NCBI GenBank assembly: GCA_013399305.1
Contig: VXAI01000373.1
Location: 520,489-584,488 of the forward strand
Direction of reading: 5' to 3'
Length of the DNA: 64,000 nt
Origin: Rostratula benghalensis
Lineage: Eukaryota; Chordata; Aves; Charadriiformes; Rostratulidae
The notes below the pieces were generated by a model that did not search any database, was not told where the DNA came from, and saw nothing but the letters and a program-made list of their open reading frames with translations. Below, one piece after another: positions 28,276-39,705 of the stretch; the first letter of the stretch is position 1; each line of letters starts with the position of its first letter. The position numbers and the translations under genes are program-made.

Positions 28276-28616
28276 CTCTCTCTCTCACTCAGTGCTGGTC
28301 TAAGCAGGACTGTGCTGTGCACTCAGGATGGGAAAACTTCCCCTCTGGCACAAATAAAATATGTAAAATTAGTGTAGGTCACCATAGTAGCTGTCACATC
28401 TTACTCCTGCCCAGCCCACCTGGCAGCTTGGTCTTCCTGCAGCCTCCCAGCAGCACTGAAGTGGTGGGCAAGATCAGACACTCCCCTTCCCTGGGGTAAA
28501 TTCCTAATATCTGTTTGCTACATACAACAGGCCACCTTCCAGATAAATATCAAATGTGTTATTAACTTTGACTGTAACTGCACTTTGGCACTTTCTTGTA
28601 TTTGGAAAGAGCTGGG

Positions 28617-28644
28617 CCAAGAGGACCCAAGGAAGTCCTCTTGG
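28617..28644. repeat. Perfect inverted repeat at the 5' edge of a CR1 copy
   Basis: The arms ccaagaggac (28617-28626) and gtcctcttgg (28635-28644) surround an eight-base loop. The right arm abuts the start of the next CR1 fragment. Confidence 0.85.
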
Positions 28645-28884
28645 GAGATTTAGGGGAGATTTAGATTAGATACCAGGAAGAAATTCTTTCCTGAAAGGGT
28701 GGTGAAACACTGGAAAAGGTTGCCCAGAGAAGCTGTGACTGCCCTGTCCCTGGAGGTGTTCAAGGCCAGGCTGGATGGGGCTTTGAGCAACCTGGTCTGG
28801 TGGGAGGTGTCCCTGCCCATGGCAGGGGGGGTTGGTACCAGATGCTCTTTAATGTCCCTTCCAACCCTAAACATTCTATCATGA
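28640..28884 (+). mobile_element. CR1 LINE 3' fragment, + orientation (left half of a tail-to-tail pair)
   Basis: It has ataccaggaagaaattcttt, then gtggtgaaacactggaaaag, then tggaggtgttcaaggccagg. It ends with tgtcccttccaaccctaaac and a degenerate attctatcatgaaat. It is about 245 bases of the 3' end and is followed within a few bases by a CR1 tail in the opposite orientation. Confidence 0.95.
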
Positions 28885-28887
28885 AAT

Positions 28888-28945
28888 TGTAGAATCATAG
28901 AATGGTTAGAGTTAGAAGGGACCTTAAAGATCATCAAGTTCCAAT
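28888..28945 (-). mobile_element. CR1 LINE 3' end, very short, - orientation (right half of a tail-to-tail pair)
   Basis: The stretch tgtagaatcatagaatggtt followed by gaccttaaagatcatcaagt is the reverse complement of the last 55-60 bases of CR1. It abuts the tail of the preceding + copy, so the two elements share their terminal-repeat region. Confidence 0.9.
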
Positions 28946-30649
28946 AGCCCTAATTTTCTACTCACTTTTTTTCCTCTCCCTTTATCTATACTTTCGAGCT
29001 CAACAGGAACATGGTTTTAAATCATATCAGTACAAAGATGGATTTAGGTCCAATTACTACTCTCCATTCAGGCTCACATCCTTTTTCTTTAAAAAAAATA
29101 AGAAATACTGGCAAGTGCAAATAATCACCACATAAATCAGATGTTTAATATTGTTTGTTTTGTACCCAACTTTCATCCAATGTGCTTCTGATAAAATGCA
29201 CAGTCCTGCTCCTGTAAGCTGCAAGCATCGAGTCTGTAAGGTCAAATTTAGGCCTGGCGCAAATGGCTGCAATTTCCACTGATCTCTGTCAAGTCTCACT
29301 GTATGTGCTAGAGCTGAATTTGGCCTGTGATCTTTCCCCTGCACGCTAGAAAGACTGAATTCTCTCCCCTAAGCCTCTAATATGTCATCAGTGTCTTTTT
29401 CATGCTCTACAGTCAAAGAGACTGCTGAGCCATATAGCTAGCCCTGGGCCTCTTTCTGTTGCTGTATGTACCTAGATTAAAAATAAAATGATAACATATT
29501 TCAGTATCCATTAAGCAATCCTGAGGATTATTTTTTTTTCTGACTGCTGTGGGAATATGTCTCTCCACATTTTAGATGAGTGTGTGCAGCTCCAGGTGCC
29601 TTTGCTGCAAAATCAGGAGATTAAAACTAGAGATATGTCTCCCACTTGGAAAAAAATACAAGTTTTCTCTATGAGCCAAGGTATGCAGGGCCAGGAACGA
29701 CAATCTGCATGTGGAATTTAATTTTGGGTTGCAGCCTACCGTGTTTTATCAGAAGCCATTAATGTAAGTGTAGCTTGTGAAAATGACACACTCCCATGGG
29801 GCCTAACACTGCCGAGACCAAAAAGTCAAAATGGGTCATGTTGCTTTATGATACGCTATTTTTGCATGTACTATTTTGGGGGGGTTGTGGAACACTTCCA
29901 TCAAAACAAATGTGGGCACCTTTACATCATTTTAAAGAGACAAATATAACTTGCTTGCAAGTGTCAGCTCTAAGGAGGTATCCACAAGATAAACTGAAAA
30001 CTTCCCCTTCTTTGTCATCCTTGTACAGCTATTTAGGCAAAGCCAGGGAAGTAGCATGGTTCTTTATAATGTGCTTTGTCAGCTAGGAGTTACAAAGCTT
30101 TTTCAGACTACCATGAGGCACAAATTCTGAAAGTCTTTTTGTCTCCTAAGAGCAACAGTCCGGCTAAATCACTGTCTCCAAGTCTCTAGTATCAAAGGGG
30201 ACTGTAGTCAGTGGTGCCTTCTTCCCTTAGCACCTGCTGTTCTGAACTGAGGATGTGTTTGCAAAGTGCCTGTTTTGGCTCTTGTGATGATGCCTGGGGG
30301 AAGGGAGATCCCTTCCCCTGAGGGAAGAAGGGTGCAAGCAGCAAGGGACAGGGTGGGAATCTTGCTGCGTGGTGTCTTGTGATGTGTTGGTAATCCTCCA
30401 GAAGCAAATTGAGAGAAAGTTCATTGGGAAAAGATGACTAACCAGAACAAAAACTTAGCTCAAGGCTTTACAGGTACATTTCAGTTACATATATCGATGA
30501 TGAGCGTCATATTATCCAACATATAGAAGAGCACAGGAGACAGAAAGCCCGCCTCAAGGAATTTATGATCCATGAAGACAAGAACCTAAGCAGCAGTTAA
30601 AATATATAAAGAGAAACAGGTCCAGAAGTTGGCATCATAAAATAGAAGT

Positions 30650-30735
30650 GCAGTGGGAGGTGTTCCTGCCCATGGCAGGGGGGTTGAAGCTGAATGATCT
30701 TTAAGGTCCCTCCCAACCCAAACCATTCTGTGATA
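30650..30735 (+). mobile_element. CR1 LINE 3' end, short, + orientation
   Basis: The stretch contains gggaggtgttcctgcccatg, tgatctttaaggtccctccc and a tail aaccattctgtgatattcta. It is an 85-base 5'-truncated copy. Confidence 0.9.
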
Positions 30736-32478
30736 TTCTACTATGGTTTCAGTTTGGTAAATCCAATATTTGTGAGTGCCTGTGGCTAACCATATAACCC
30801 ATAACCCTTAGATCTCCAAATGAAGCTTTGGGGCAGTCGGTTTAAGGATGTGTATCACTATTAATAGTGTCCAGCCCTTGATGTAGGCTGCTGCAGCACT
30901 GTAGCTCCCATGTATGGTCAACCCAGGGAACCTGAGCTAAAAACTGTCCTTGCAATGGCCTGGGGGCTGGTATCAGGCTTTTCTGTTCACAGTCAGGGAG
31001 CCCAGGGCATTTGAATTTCCCTGGTGGGCTAATTCAAATGCTGTCTTACATACTTATATGTACAAGTCAGGATTTCATACTGACTCCTTTTGGAAAGTAT
31101 CATCTGTATTGCTGCATGCTTTGGTAAACACTTTAAGGGAACTTGAAGCTACCTTACTGAGTGCACTTTGGAAATGTAATTAAATAGTAAACTAGGAACC
31201 TGTGTATTGTGCTGTTTAAATTTGCATTCATGAAGCACAGTAGGAAAATAATGCCAGTAGCTTCCATTTGTAGACAAATGAATGTAATCTTGGTGTTTTG
31301 GGGTTTCTATAACAAGCTGAAGAGAATAAGAATAAATTAAGCTGACCCACCCTGCATATACAGAAATGATGTTTTTTCTTCCAACATTCAATTTCGACAA
31401 CTGAGACAATATAGAAAATAAAATATTGTGTAAGGAAACAAATCTGCTGCTGAATCAGAATGGGCTGTTACTGCCTGAATGACAATCAGTTGACATTCAA
31501 TTATCATGTTAATTAAATTAAAGCAAGCTAGAAATGACTTAATTCCATAAATATATGCTCCTGTCAAGTTATTTATTTAATAATTGTTGCTTGCTTGACG
31601 GAGGAGGGGAAAATGACCTTATAAGAGTTTTCTGAGATGTTAAAAATAAAATTAAATAATGCCACTATTCACTATAGATAAGCAACAGAACAGAAGCCTG
31701 CTTCTTGTTACAGGAAAAATATTACATGTGTTATTGGAAATTATGTGTTTCCAAATTTGGTACTGTCTTAGCATGAAACTCAAAAGAGCTTCAGCCATTT
31801 TCTCAAGCACACTTGAATGATGCCACAAGCCTTTTTCCTCCCCAAAAGGATGCAACTCTCTTATACTTACTACAACACAAAACTATTTAAGCCTGAGGGC
31901 TAAAAATTCTCACAGCTGAAAAAGAAAAAAAAAAAAAAGTGAAAAATAAAAAAAGAAAAAAGGTTGGGAGGGGCAGCTGAGTTGCTCCTACCTCTTTGAG
32001 GGGATGGTACAAATGCCAAGGATGCTCCCCACTTCCCCGTCTTCCTAAGCCCCCAGTACAGGTCCAGTCTAGCACAGTCAGTCAACTGGTACCACTGTCA
32101 GAGCCTTGTTCATTTGCACTCAGAGAAAAATATCGATATCCAGATATTGTTACTCATGAACATGAGCAACTCCTTAACAGGCAGAACTTACCTGAATTTT
32201 TAGTATAATCCAGGAACAATCAAAATTTCCAAAACTATCATGAGGAACATCAACCCACTTATGTGCTGACATAACCAGTGGGCATCTTCAAAAGGACAAC
32301 AGCATATAAACAGTGAGAGCACAAGCTGTTGCCCTCAGAGGACCTTACAAATGAGTTGAACTTACCACCCTCCAGAAAAATCAACACACAGGGACCACTC
32401 TGGCCAATGCAAAACATCCAAGCAGGCTGGGGTCATCAAAAACCTTTCCCCAACCACGAACGACTATTTTGCTATAAT

Positions 32479-32840
32479 CACAGAATAATGGAATGGTTTA
32501 GGTTGGAAGAGAACTTAAAGATCATCCAGTTCCAACCTCCCTGCCATGGGCAGGGACACCTCCCACCAGACTAGGTTGCTCAAAACCCCATCCAGCCTGG
32601 CCTTGAACACCTCCAGGGATGGGGCATCCACAGCGTCTCAGGGCAACCTGCTCCAGTGTTTCACCACCCTCACAAGAAAGAATTTCTTCCTAATATCTAA
32701 TCTAAATCTCCCCTCTTTCAGTTTAAAACTTTACGCCTCACCCTATCGCTCCACTCCCTGATCAAGGGTCCCTTCCCATCTCTCCTGTAGGCCCAGGTCA
32801 GGTACTGGTAGGTTGCTGTAAGGTCTCCCCAGAGATGACC
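32479..32840 (-). mobile_element. CR1 LINE 3' fragment, - orientation (about 360 bases)
   Basis: It opens with cacagaataatggaatggtt, passes the ccctgccatgggcagggaca box and the cctccagggatggggcatcc box, and continues through gtttcaccaccctcacaaga and atctaatctaaatctcccct. The far edge reaches the antisense ORF2 tail (cctgatcaagggtcccttcc and beyond). Both edges are approximate. It is one of the two longest - strand copies in the window, together with 62002-62400. Confidence 0.95.
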
Positions 32841-33467
32841 TTCTATGACATGGTTAGTATTGATATTACCTTGGAAGACATAGTGTTCACTTGACTGTTA
32901 ATTGGCTCAGCAGAACACCAAAGAAAAGAGGGCAAGGCAATGTGTACACTGGAAATGGTAGATGTATAGGTAGGAAATAATTAAATAATAGCTGTAGTAT
33001 GAACTTCCTATGAAATAGTGATGTTTTAGATGGAGATTTACAGAGTTGTTGTTAGCTTCATGTTATTGAGTTAACCTTGTGCAATATGACTATTTGAGGG
33101 AAAAGTCAGGTCCCAGAGGACTCTTCCAATATGCTGTGACTGTAAGAGCACAGCAGGAGTGTATATTTTTTTTATATTCGTGTAATGCAAAATAAACCCC
33201 AATGTGGAAGCAGAAGATCTTTTGAAGATCATTATTCTGTGTCAAATTCTTTGTTCAGCCCTGGTTTTTAAAATACCTATCAGAATGATGCAGAGGCATT
33301 GCAATATGTAAAGCATTATAACTTAGTCTTTGTTCTGTAGGTCAAGCTAAATTCATTTTAGGAGCTAGGAACAGATTGTTGACTAATTTTTTATTCTTTT
33401 TCAAAACAAACAGTATGTTTCCTTAATACTCACAAGTGATTGCAACTTAAAAAGCAAACTGGTACCA

Positions 33468-33499
33468 TTTTTTTTTCTTTTTTTTTTTTTTTTTTTTTT
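33468..33499. repeat. T-rich homopolymer run
   Basis: Thirty-one T bases with a single C interruption. No retroposed copy is recognisable next to it. Confidence 0.85.
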
Positions 33500-35330
33500 G
33501 CAAAACAATAGGAGATCAGCCAACACTATAGATTTATCTTAATCTGGAGAAATTACAAGGGTGCACAGATAGAGTTGCACAGCTAAAACCAATCTTTTTT
33601 CCTCTCTGTCTTTATATTTACAATTTTAGAAACCTAAGACTTCTATGTTTCTATTATGATCTTTTGCTTCCCTGGGAAGCAAAATCTTTAATCCTTTTAG
33701 GCAGCCTCTGAATTTTGCCAGCCCATATGTGAGGATTGTTCTGTCTCTGAAAGCAAAGCCTCAGTGAAACAAAAATTGTTTCATGAGCACATTCTTTTTA
33801 AAAATGATGTTGTGCTGGACCCTTGCAGCCTGACACTACCACACTGTCTTTGTAGTCTGCAATGGCATCATCCTCTCTGCTGCCAGGTCCTCTCCATTAC
33901 GGGACTGCTCTGGTTTTACCAGAAGATCAAAAAAGATCACTTCAAAGTTTCATAGAGTTTGTCCTTCTGGGGCGGAGATGTTTTTCAGCCGTGGATTTCA
34001 GGAGAACACCTTAAAATTGCCTTTGTTGTAGTTAGTCCATCTTTTGCCCAAACGCCTGACTAGCCAGGCGGTGCAGAGTGGGAAGGTGGTCTTTACTCTG
34101 CAGGGAGGCTTTCCACAGGTGTCCAGATGGTGCACTTGGCTGCAGAGGTGGGCAGCAGGGATTTAAAGCTGCAGTTCCATTTTGCATAATATTGCAAATC
34201 CCAAATGCCGTGAAGTCATGAATCAATCTCTGCCCTGAGCATATGACTTAAAAATTGCGAAACATAACAGCAGTTTTAAAAAAGCAGATTTTCTTTACCT
34301 TTATTTGTCTCTTTTACTTTTAAACTCTCTGTCTGGGTGGGTTTTGTGTGCATTTCCCTGCAATGTGGAAGGCTAGGAGCCAATCCTGCTTAGTTACATG
34401 AAGCCAAGATGATTGCATGACTCCAAAGTCTTTGGATGCTATTAGAAAAAAACCCAAACCAAACTCATTATAGTGTTTGCAAAGAGAAATGATGACTTGG
34501 TCCTGGATCTGTCACTGACATGGCTGACAGCAAGTCATTAGCTAGGCTCCACAGGTCAGAAACTGTTTCTCCTCCTGAAAACTTTCAGTCCTAAATATCT
34601 ACATACATGCTTCTAACACCATGTTACTGTAAGGCTATTAGTAACACTGCAGATAATCTTTGATCTTGAAATCTGGGCAAAATTGAAGTGATTCTCCAAG
34701 TTCTTTTAATCTATTATGAAATTGTGCACATGCCGCATTTAAAATAATTTGGTGAGTTGAGAGAAATGTACAGAAATAGATCCATGCTCCTGAGAAGTTA
34801 ATTAGACCGATATGGGATCAAGACTGGAATAATGACTAACATTTATTATCCTTAGCAACTCCATGAAGCTTCTTTGACTGCCCCCAACAGTTTATCCAGG
34901 GAAGAGAGAAAGCCTCTTGGCTGATCTGTGTGGTGCCATCATTTAGCTCAAATGTCTGCACATTCTCATCTTCCCCAGAGGGTTTTAACTCATCTCACAA
35001 GTGGAGGCCAGTGGAGAAGCCCGCACCTGCATCCCCCCCATCCCTAAAGGTCCCATTTGCAAGTACGCCCCGCGCTTCACTTTGAACAATTAAACCTGAG
35101 ATGCTATGAGAGACATTGTTTTTTCATTACTGCTGGGTAGATAAAGGGTGTTTCACAGTTGGAACAATATTTTCTTTAAAGTATTTGATGTTTATTATTT
35201 CAGTCTTTAAGCAGTATGAGGAGGAAAGGCTGTTTACTTAGAAAGACTTTATGAAGATGCATGAGACGCACCGGTGATATATAAAAACAAAACCAGATTA
35301 ATTTACCAATGTGACACTCTTTGTTTTTAG

Positions 35331-35411
35331 GTATACAAAAAGAAAACTGAAGCTGCCAAGAAGGAATATCTGAAGCAGTTAGCTGCCTACAGAGCAAGCC
35401 TTGTATCCAAG
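35331..35411 (+). CDS. TOX: TOX exon C: end of the HMG box (27 codons, phase 0)
   Basis: The acceptor tttttag lies directly before 35331 and the donor gtaaca starts at 35412. The 81 bases encode VYKKKTEAAKKEYLK followed by QLAAYRASLVSK. This is the third helix and basic end of the HMG box begun in exon B. Both junctions are phase 0 and complete the family motif EEQKQ-VYKKKTEAAKKEY without a gap. At 81 bases it is the shortest full exon here and lies alone between introns of 13.5 and 12.9 kb. Losing it would keep the frame but remove the last HMG helix. Confidence 0.97.
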
Positions 35412-35767
35412 GTAACACAGAATGTATATACATATACACATATATATAGTGACATATTGCAAACCATTTTCAGTGTTTATTTGGTGCTAAGCACCATTGT
35501 ATTTAGTGCAAATAGACTTGTTTGTTATCACCTTAAACTTAGGTTTAAGGCACAAATGTTCAGTAAGCACAGTCATCTCTCCATGAAAAGACATCCTTTC
35601 ACTTCTGGTCATAGAGGCAATATTTCTCCAGTCTGGGAGTGTAATCCCAGTTCAACAGAGGAAGGAGATACCAGTAAAAAAAGACCTCAGTGTAACAAGC
35701 ATGCCATGGCAGATGGCCACTGTTCTACCTATAAGGGAAAGAAACATATAATACACAGAGTGCCTGG

Positions 35768-35817
35768 GTTTGGTTTGGTTTGTTGTTGTTTGTTTTGTTG
35801 TTGTTGTTGTTTTTTTA
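35768..35817. repeat. GTT/GTTTT-rich simple repeat
   Basis: A degenerate run of tggttt, tgttg and ttgttgttg units ending in T7. It lies about 350 bases after exon C. Confidence 0.85.
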
Positions 35818-37541
35818 AAGTAGTTTTTTACCTTATAATCACAGTACTGAAAAAATCAAGCTCAGGTCACATAGCAAATTTTCATCAGAAAAACACAGAT
35901 TTCCATTTTACATCCAGCAAGCAATTTCTGTGAGCACAGCACAGGTAAGGCTCTTTTACTGGAACATACTGGTCTATCCCCAGTACACAGCTAATAGCAT
36001 CTGTCTAAATTGATTTATACAAATAATCTTGGTGCCCATAATTTTGTAGTTGACTCTTTAAAATACACAGAAGAATGTGAAATTATTGCACTGTGTCCAT
36101 GTGAAAACCAATTGAGCAACCCCAGAGTCATACCAGTTAATTACCATCACGTGGTTTGGGCCGGTCAAAAGAAATTTGGATGCATTTTATTCTTACAGAA
36201 ATAAAATTAATTTTAGAAGTAAAAAAAACAGCACAAAGGACTGACATATATGACACAAGTAGAACTTTATGTTGGTTTTAAATGTTTTTGGGATGGTTGC
36301 ACTATACTTCTTTGTATCTTATATTAATTTGTACACATTTTCAGTGCAAGCCTGAAAAATCCACTGAAAAAGTGGATTAGCCACACCAGGACCTTTTATG
36401 CATTTTTCTACATTATCTTAGTATTTGGTCAGTGTTTGTTCTGAATTTAAAAGCCTGAAATATAGGCGTTACCTCATTCATTTTGGAGACTTGTGTCTTA
36501 TGCATTTTAATTTTATAACTACCACCATAAACACTAATGTATTTAGTTAAAGTAATTTATAGGGTACCTTTAATTTCTGTTTTAGGGCTTGTTTTAGGGC
36601 TGTTTGGTTCTAGAAGTACTCATTGCCTTCAGAAAGGGTACCACGTGCACACAAACAAGTTTTGTTTTTTTTTTTAAATAGCCTGCTTATTGCCAAAGAT
36701 AGGTCTAAAAAGCTCAAAATATTCCAGTAGGTTTTGAAGAAATGCGTGAAACCAACTTTTCACTTGTGAAAAGCACTTGCATGTTATTATTCAGCACATC
36801 ATGGACTGTTTACGTAACACTCTATATAGCTTAATTTTGAAATGGGACATACGAAAAAGCTGAGATTTTTATTTTGGTTTTGCTTTTTTCGAAAGAGGAA
36901 AAAAGTACATTACAGCATTTTTTGAAGTGGTTTTTTTTTAGAAAAAAAATTACAAGGTTGTGATCAGTTCAGCGCGTGAAGCCATTTGTGCGCGCATTTA
37001 AATTTGTTGTTAGTCAGAAAGGCACTGGAGCATTTTCCTAACTTTTAAGCAATTATTTAAATTCTGCCCATAATGTTTTCCTCTAGTGTGGAAAGTATCA
37101 AAATATAAACTCAATGAAGTTGAGTACTAATTGCTTACTGTCAGTCATGAACACGCTCAATGAATCCAACAGAGCAGGCACGTAACTTAGACAAAGTCCA
37201 TTTTGGAATAAGGATTTAAAGTACCCAGATATAACATCACGTCAGTATATTCTAAATTATCATTATTAAATATTTATATGGTACCCAAAGAGTTATTTAG
37301 GCAAGCATGTAAGCATGAAGAAATATACATAATATATTATTAAGATCGTTTGGAATCCATCTGGTCTTTTACGGCCATGTGTTACATTATCATCCAGAAA
37401 AGCTACTTGTAGAGAATATTATTAAGATTCCAAGACCTCATTCTCAAAAGTTTAGCCAGGCCAAAAGTAACATATCTTTTCCAAAAAACACTTTGACAGA
37501 GTATTAATGATTTGTTCACAGGTTATGTTTTAAACTTTACG

Positions 37542-37555
37542 CCGCCCTCTGTGTG
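37542..37555 (-). promoter_or_regulatory. Candidate CTCF-type motif, reverse
   Basis: The complement of ccgccctctgtgtg carries the CTCF core AGAGGGCGG. The upstream half of the consensus is poorly matched. It lies in a locally CpG-containing stretch (ttacgccgccctct). Confidence 0.25.
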
Positions 37556-38374
37556 AGTCTCATTTCACACGCTTGTAATTCAGGTGTTCACCCTGGGAGC
37601 TCCTGTGTTGTATTTACTGCGTGTTGTGTAACCTTGCTGCTTTAGAGGATTTTCCCAGCAGTGTTTCAGCGTAAAGGAATTCTCAGAGATACTCTGGAGC
37701 AGGACATTTGTATCATCTGTATTTTTGAACACAACTAAATCATTGTGAAATTGGGTTTTCAGTAATTTTGTGTGTCCTGCTTAGGACCTCTTCTTGCTAT
37801 CCAAATGATAGGAGTTACCCAGTTATCAAACTTTGTTCCTTCTCCCCTTCTGGAGGGAGGACTCTGCCTATGAGAAGAGGCAGGCACAAGCAGGTAAGGG
37901 TGCTGCTCGGGTCCCCTGTCACCAGCTCAGCAGGTGCCTGACAGCTCTCAAAGCAGCTGCTCAACTGGTTTCCTAACTTTTGAATGCTGCTTCTGTCACC
38001 TTTTTTTCATTAAATACTTTCAATTTTCAAAAAACTAGTGAGGGTAAGGCTTGTATGTGAATGTTTATGTATGTTTTTCTGCATTTATTTGCAAGTCTTC
38101 ATTTTTCTAAAACGTAACCAAATGGACATATGCCATGTTATGCCTGAATGGACCAGATTGGAGTTAAATTCGCTTGCACCCATCTTGGCCATCTGAGATG
38201 CTGGAATAGTCAGAATGGAAGATTGCAGAGAAATGGGGTAATTCTCCTTTCATCAGGAGATTTCTTAACCTCTGCCTGATACCAGACTAATGGAATTTTA
38301 TTAGGCTCTGGGGTGGAAGGGGAGAATCATGTGGGGATGGTGGGTTTACCCATGATGCTCAGCCCTTTCCCCCA

Positions 38375-38469
38375 TCTTCTCTTCTCTTCTCTTCTCTTCT
38401 CTTCTCTTCTCTTCTCTTCTCTTCTCTTCTCTTCTCTTCTCTTCTCTTCTCTTCTCTTCTCTTCTCTTC
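38375..38469. repeat. (TTCTC)n pyrimidine microsatellite, at least 19 copies
   Basis: Nineteen near-perfect ttctc units run directly into a block of undetermined bases and reappear as tctcctctcc beyond it. The true length is therefore longer than shown. The + strand is all pyrimidine and the other strand all purine (GAGAA). A spurious open frame runs through it. Confidence 0.97.
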
Positions 38470-38554
38470 NNNNNNNNNNNNNNNNNNNNNNNNNNNNNNN
38501 NNNNNNNNNNNNNNNNNNNNNNNNNNNNNNNNNNNNNNNNNNNNNNNNNNNNNN
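38470..38554. other. Assembly gap (85 N)
   Basis: Eighty-five undetermined bases interrupt the TTCTC microsatellite. The gap length may be an estimate. Confidence 1.
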
Positions 38555-39544
38555 TCTCCTCTCCTTTTTTACTTCAGCCACTCTTTTCCTAGTCTTTCTC
38601 ATGTCTTCTGCATCCTCACTTCTCCTTCATACGCTCATAGTCATGGGTGCACAGTGAAGGAAACTGGAGGTGAACATGAGAAACAGACTACCTGCTCTTC
38701 ATCACAGAGAGCAGCCAGCACAGGGAAAGCCCATGTGGAGAAATCTTCTCACCTGCTTTCTCAGATGATACATGCTCATAAATTTGAGTGTCGTTTCATG
38801 GGGAGATGGGATATTAATCTTTGACACAGTCTGCCATTGTCCCTACCAGAGTTCAAGTTCCTCTTCCACTCCATCTTAAGGAAGGGCACCCAAATGTTTG
38901 GGGAGGCATATGGGGCTTTCCTCAGGGTACAGTCTTGATAAAGCTTGGCAGGTCAGGTTGGAGTTTGTCACACACACACATCCACATACACACAAAAGAG
39001 TGGAAGCATCACCAGCAAGTTTGCTAACAGGATTGTCAGCCCAACTCTAGTACGCTTTTGAATGCTTTAGTGATATCTTTATCAAGTAGGGCTACCACCC
39101 AGTAAATAATGTGAACATATGATTGTGTAAATATGTCAGTTATGCATTAATCCCCATGTAATTTATCAATTTATTCCCTGTGTTTTATCCTTTTTTTGTA
39201 ATGATTGAAATTAATGAGGCTGTTGTTGAGTTTGTTCATGTGTGTAGGAATTGATATGTAAAGTAAAAATCACATTACAAAGCATTATGTCTTCTGCTAT
39301 GCAGATTGGCCATATTGCTTATAGTACTGACTAAGCCTTTGCATTGTAAACAAGTGTCTTTATATTTGCCCTTAGTTGCAACTTTTAGTACTGTTCAGGT
39401 CCAGAAATGCAGTCTCTGGTATCTGGTAATTTGTACAGCATTACATAAAATGCTGTGAATTGCAATTTTACTTTTTCATAAAACAAGCACTTTTTTCTAG
39501 CTTAACCAGCCATTTTTATGGCTGACATTAGAGTTTTTGCTGCG

Positions 39545-39705
39545 TCTTTCAAATACATATATATTTAATAGAGATTTACATGGGTTAATGTTAAATACTT
39601 CCATATATATGTGCATGTCTGTATATTCATATAACAATATATGCATATTATGTATTTAACATGCATATTATATATGTGCATATGCCATACATGTATGTGT
39701 GTTAA
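39545..39705. repeat. TA/TG/CA-rich low-complexity stretch
   Basis: About 160 bases dominated by atatat, tgcatat and catatgcata units, with several short self-complementary segments. It is a degenerate microsatellite region. Confidence 0.7.

Larger units (their letters stand above)
21796..35330 (+). other. TOX: TOX intron B-C (13.5 kb), rich in CR1
   Basis: The intron is bounded by GT at 21796 and by tttttag at 35324-35330. It separates the first two-thirds of the HMG box from its end. It carries most of the CR1 fragments in the window (27608-28275, 28640-28945, 30650-30735, 32479-32840), an AT microsatellite, a T-rich run at 33468-33499 and a possible tRNA-type SINE remnant at 25447-25530. 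Stretches at 26040-26400 and 31440-31640 are AT-rich, non-repetitive and have homeodomain-like TAAT cores. No coding exon is visible inside it. Confidence 0.9.

Noticed and set aside
28059..28322. Minus-strand open frames of 87 and 112 codons
   Set aside because: They read the CR1 copy at 27984-28275 in antisense.
38313..38657. 114-codon open frame containing unknown residues
   Set aside because: It is a translation of the TTCTC microsatellite and the N gap.
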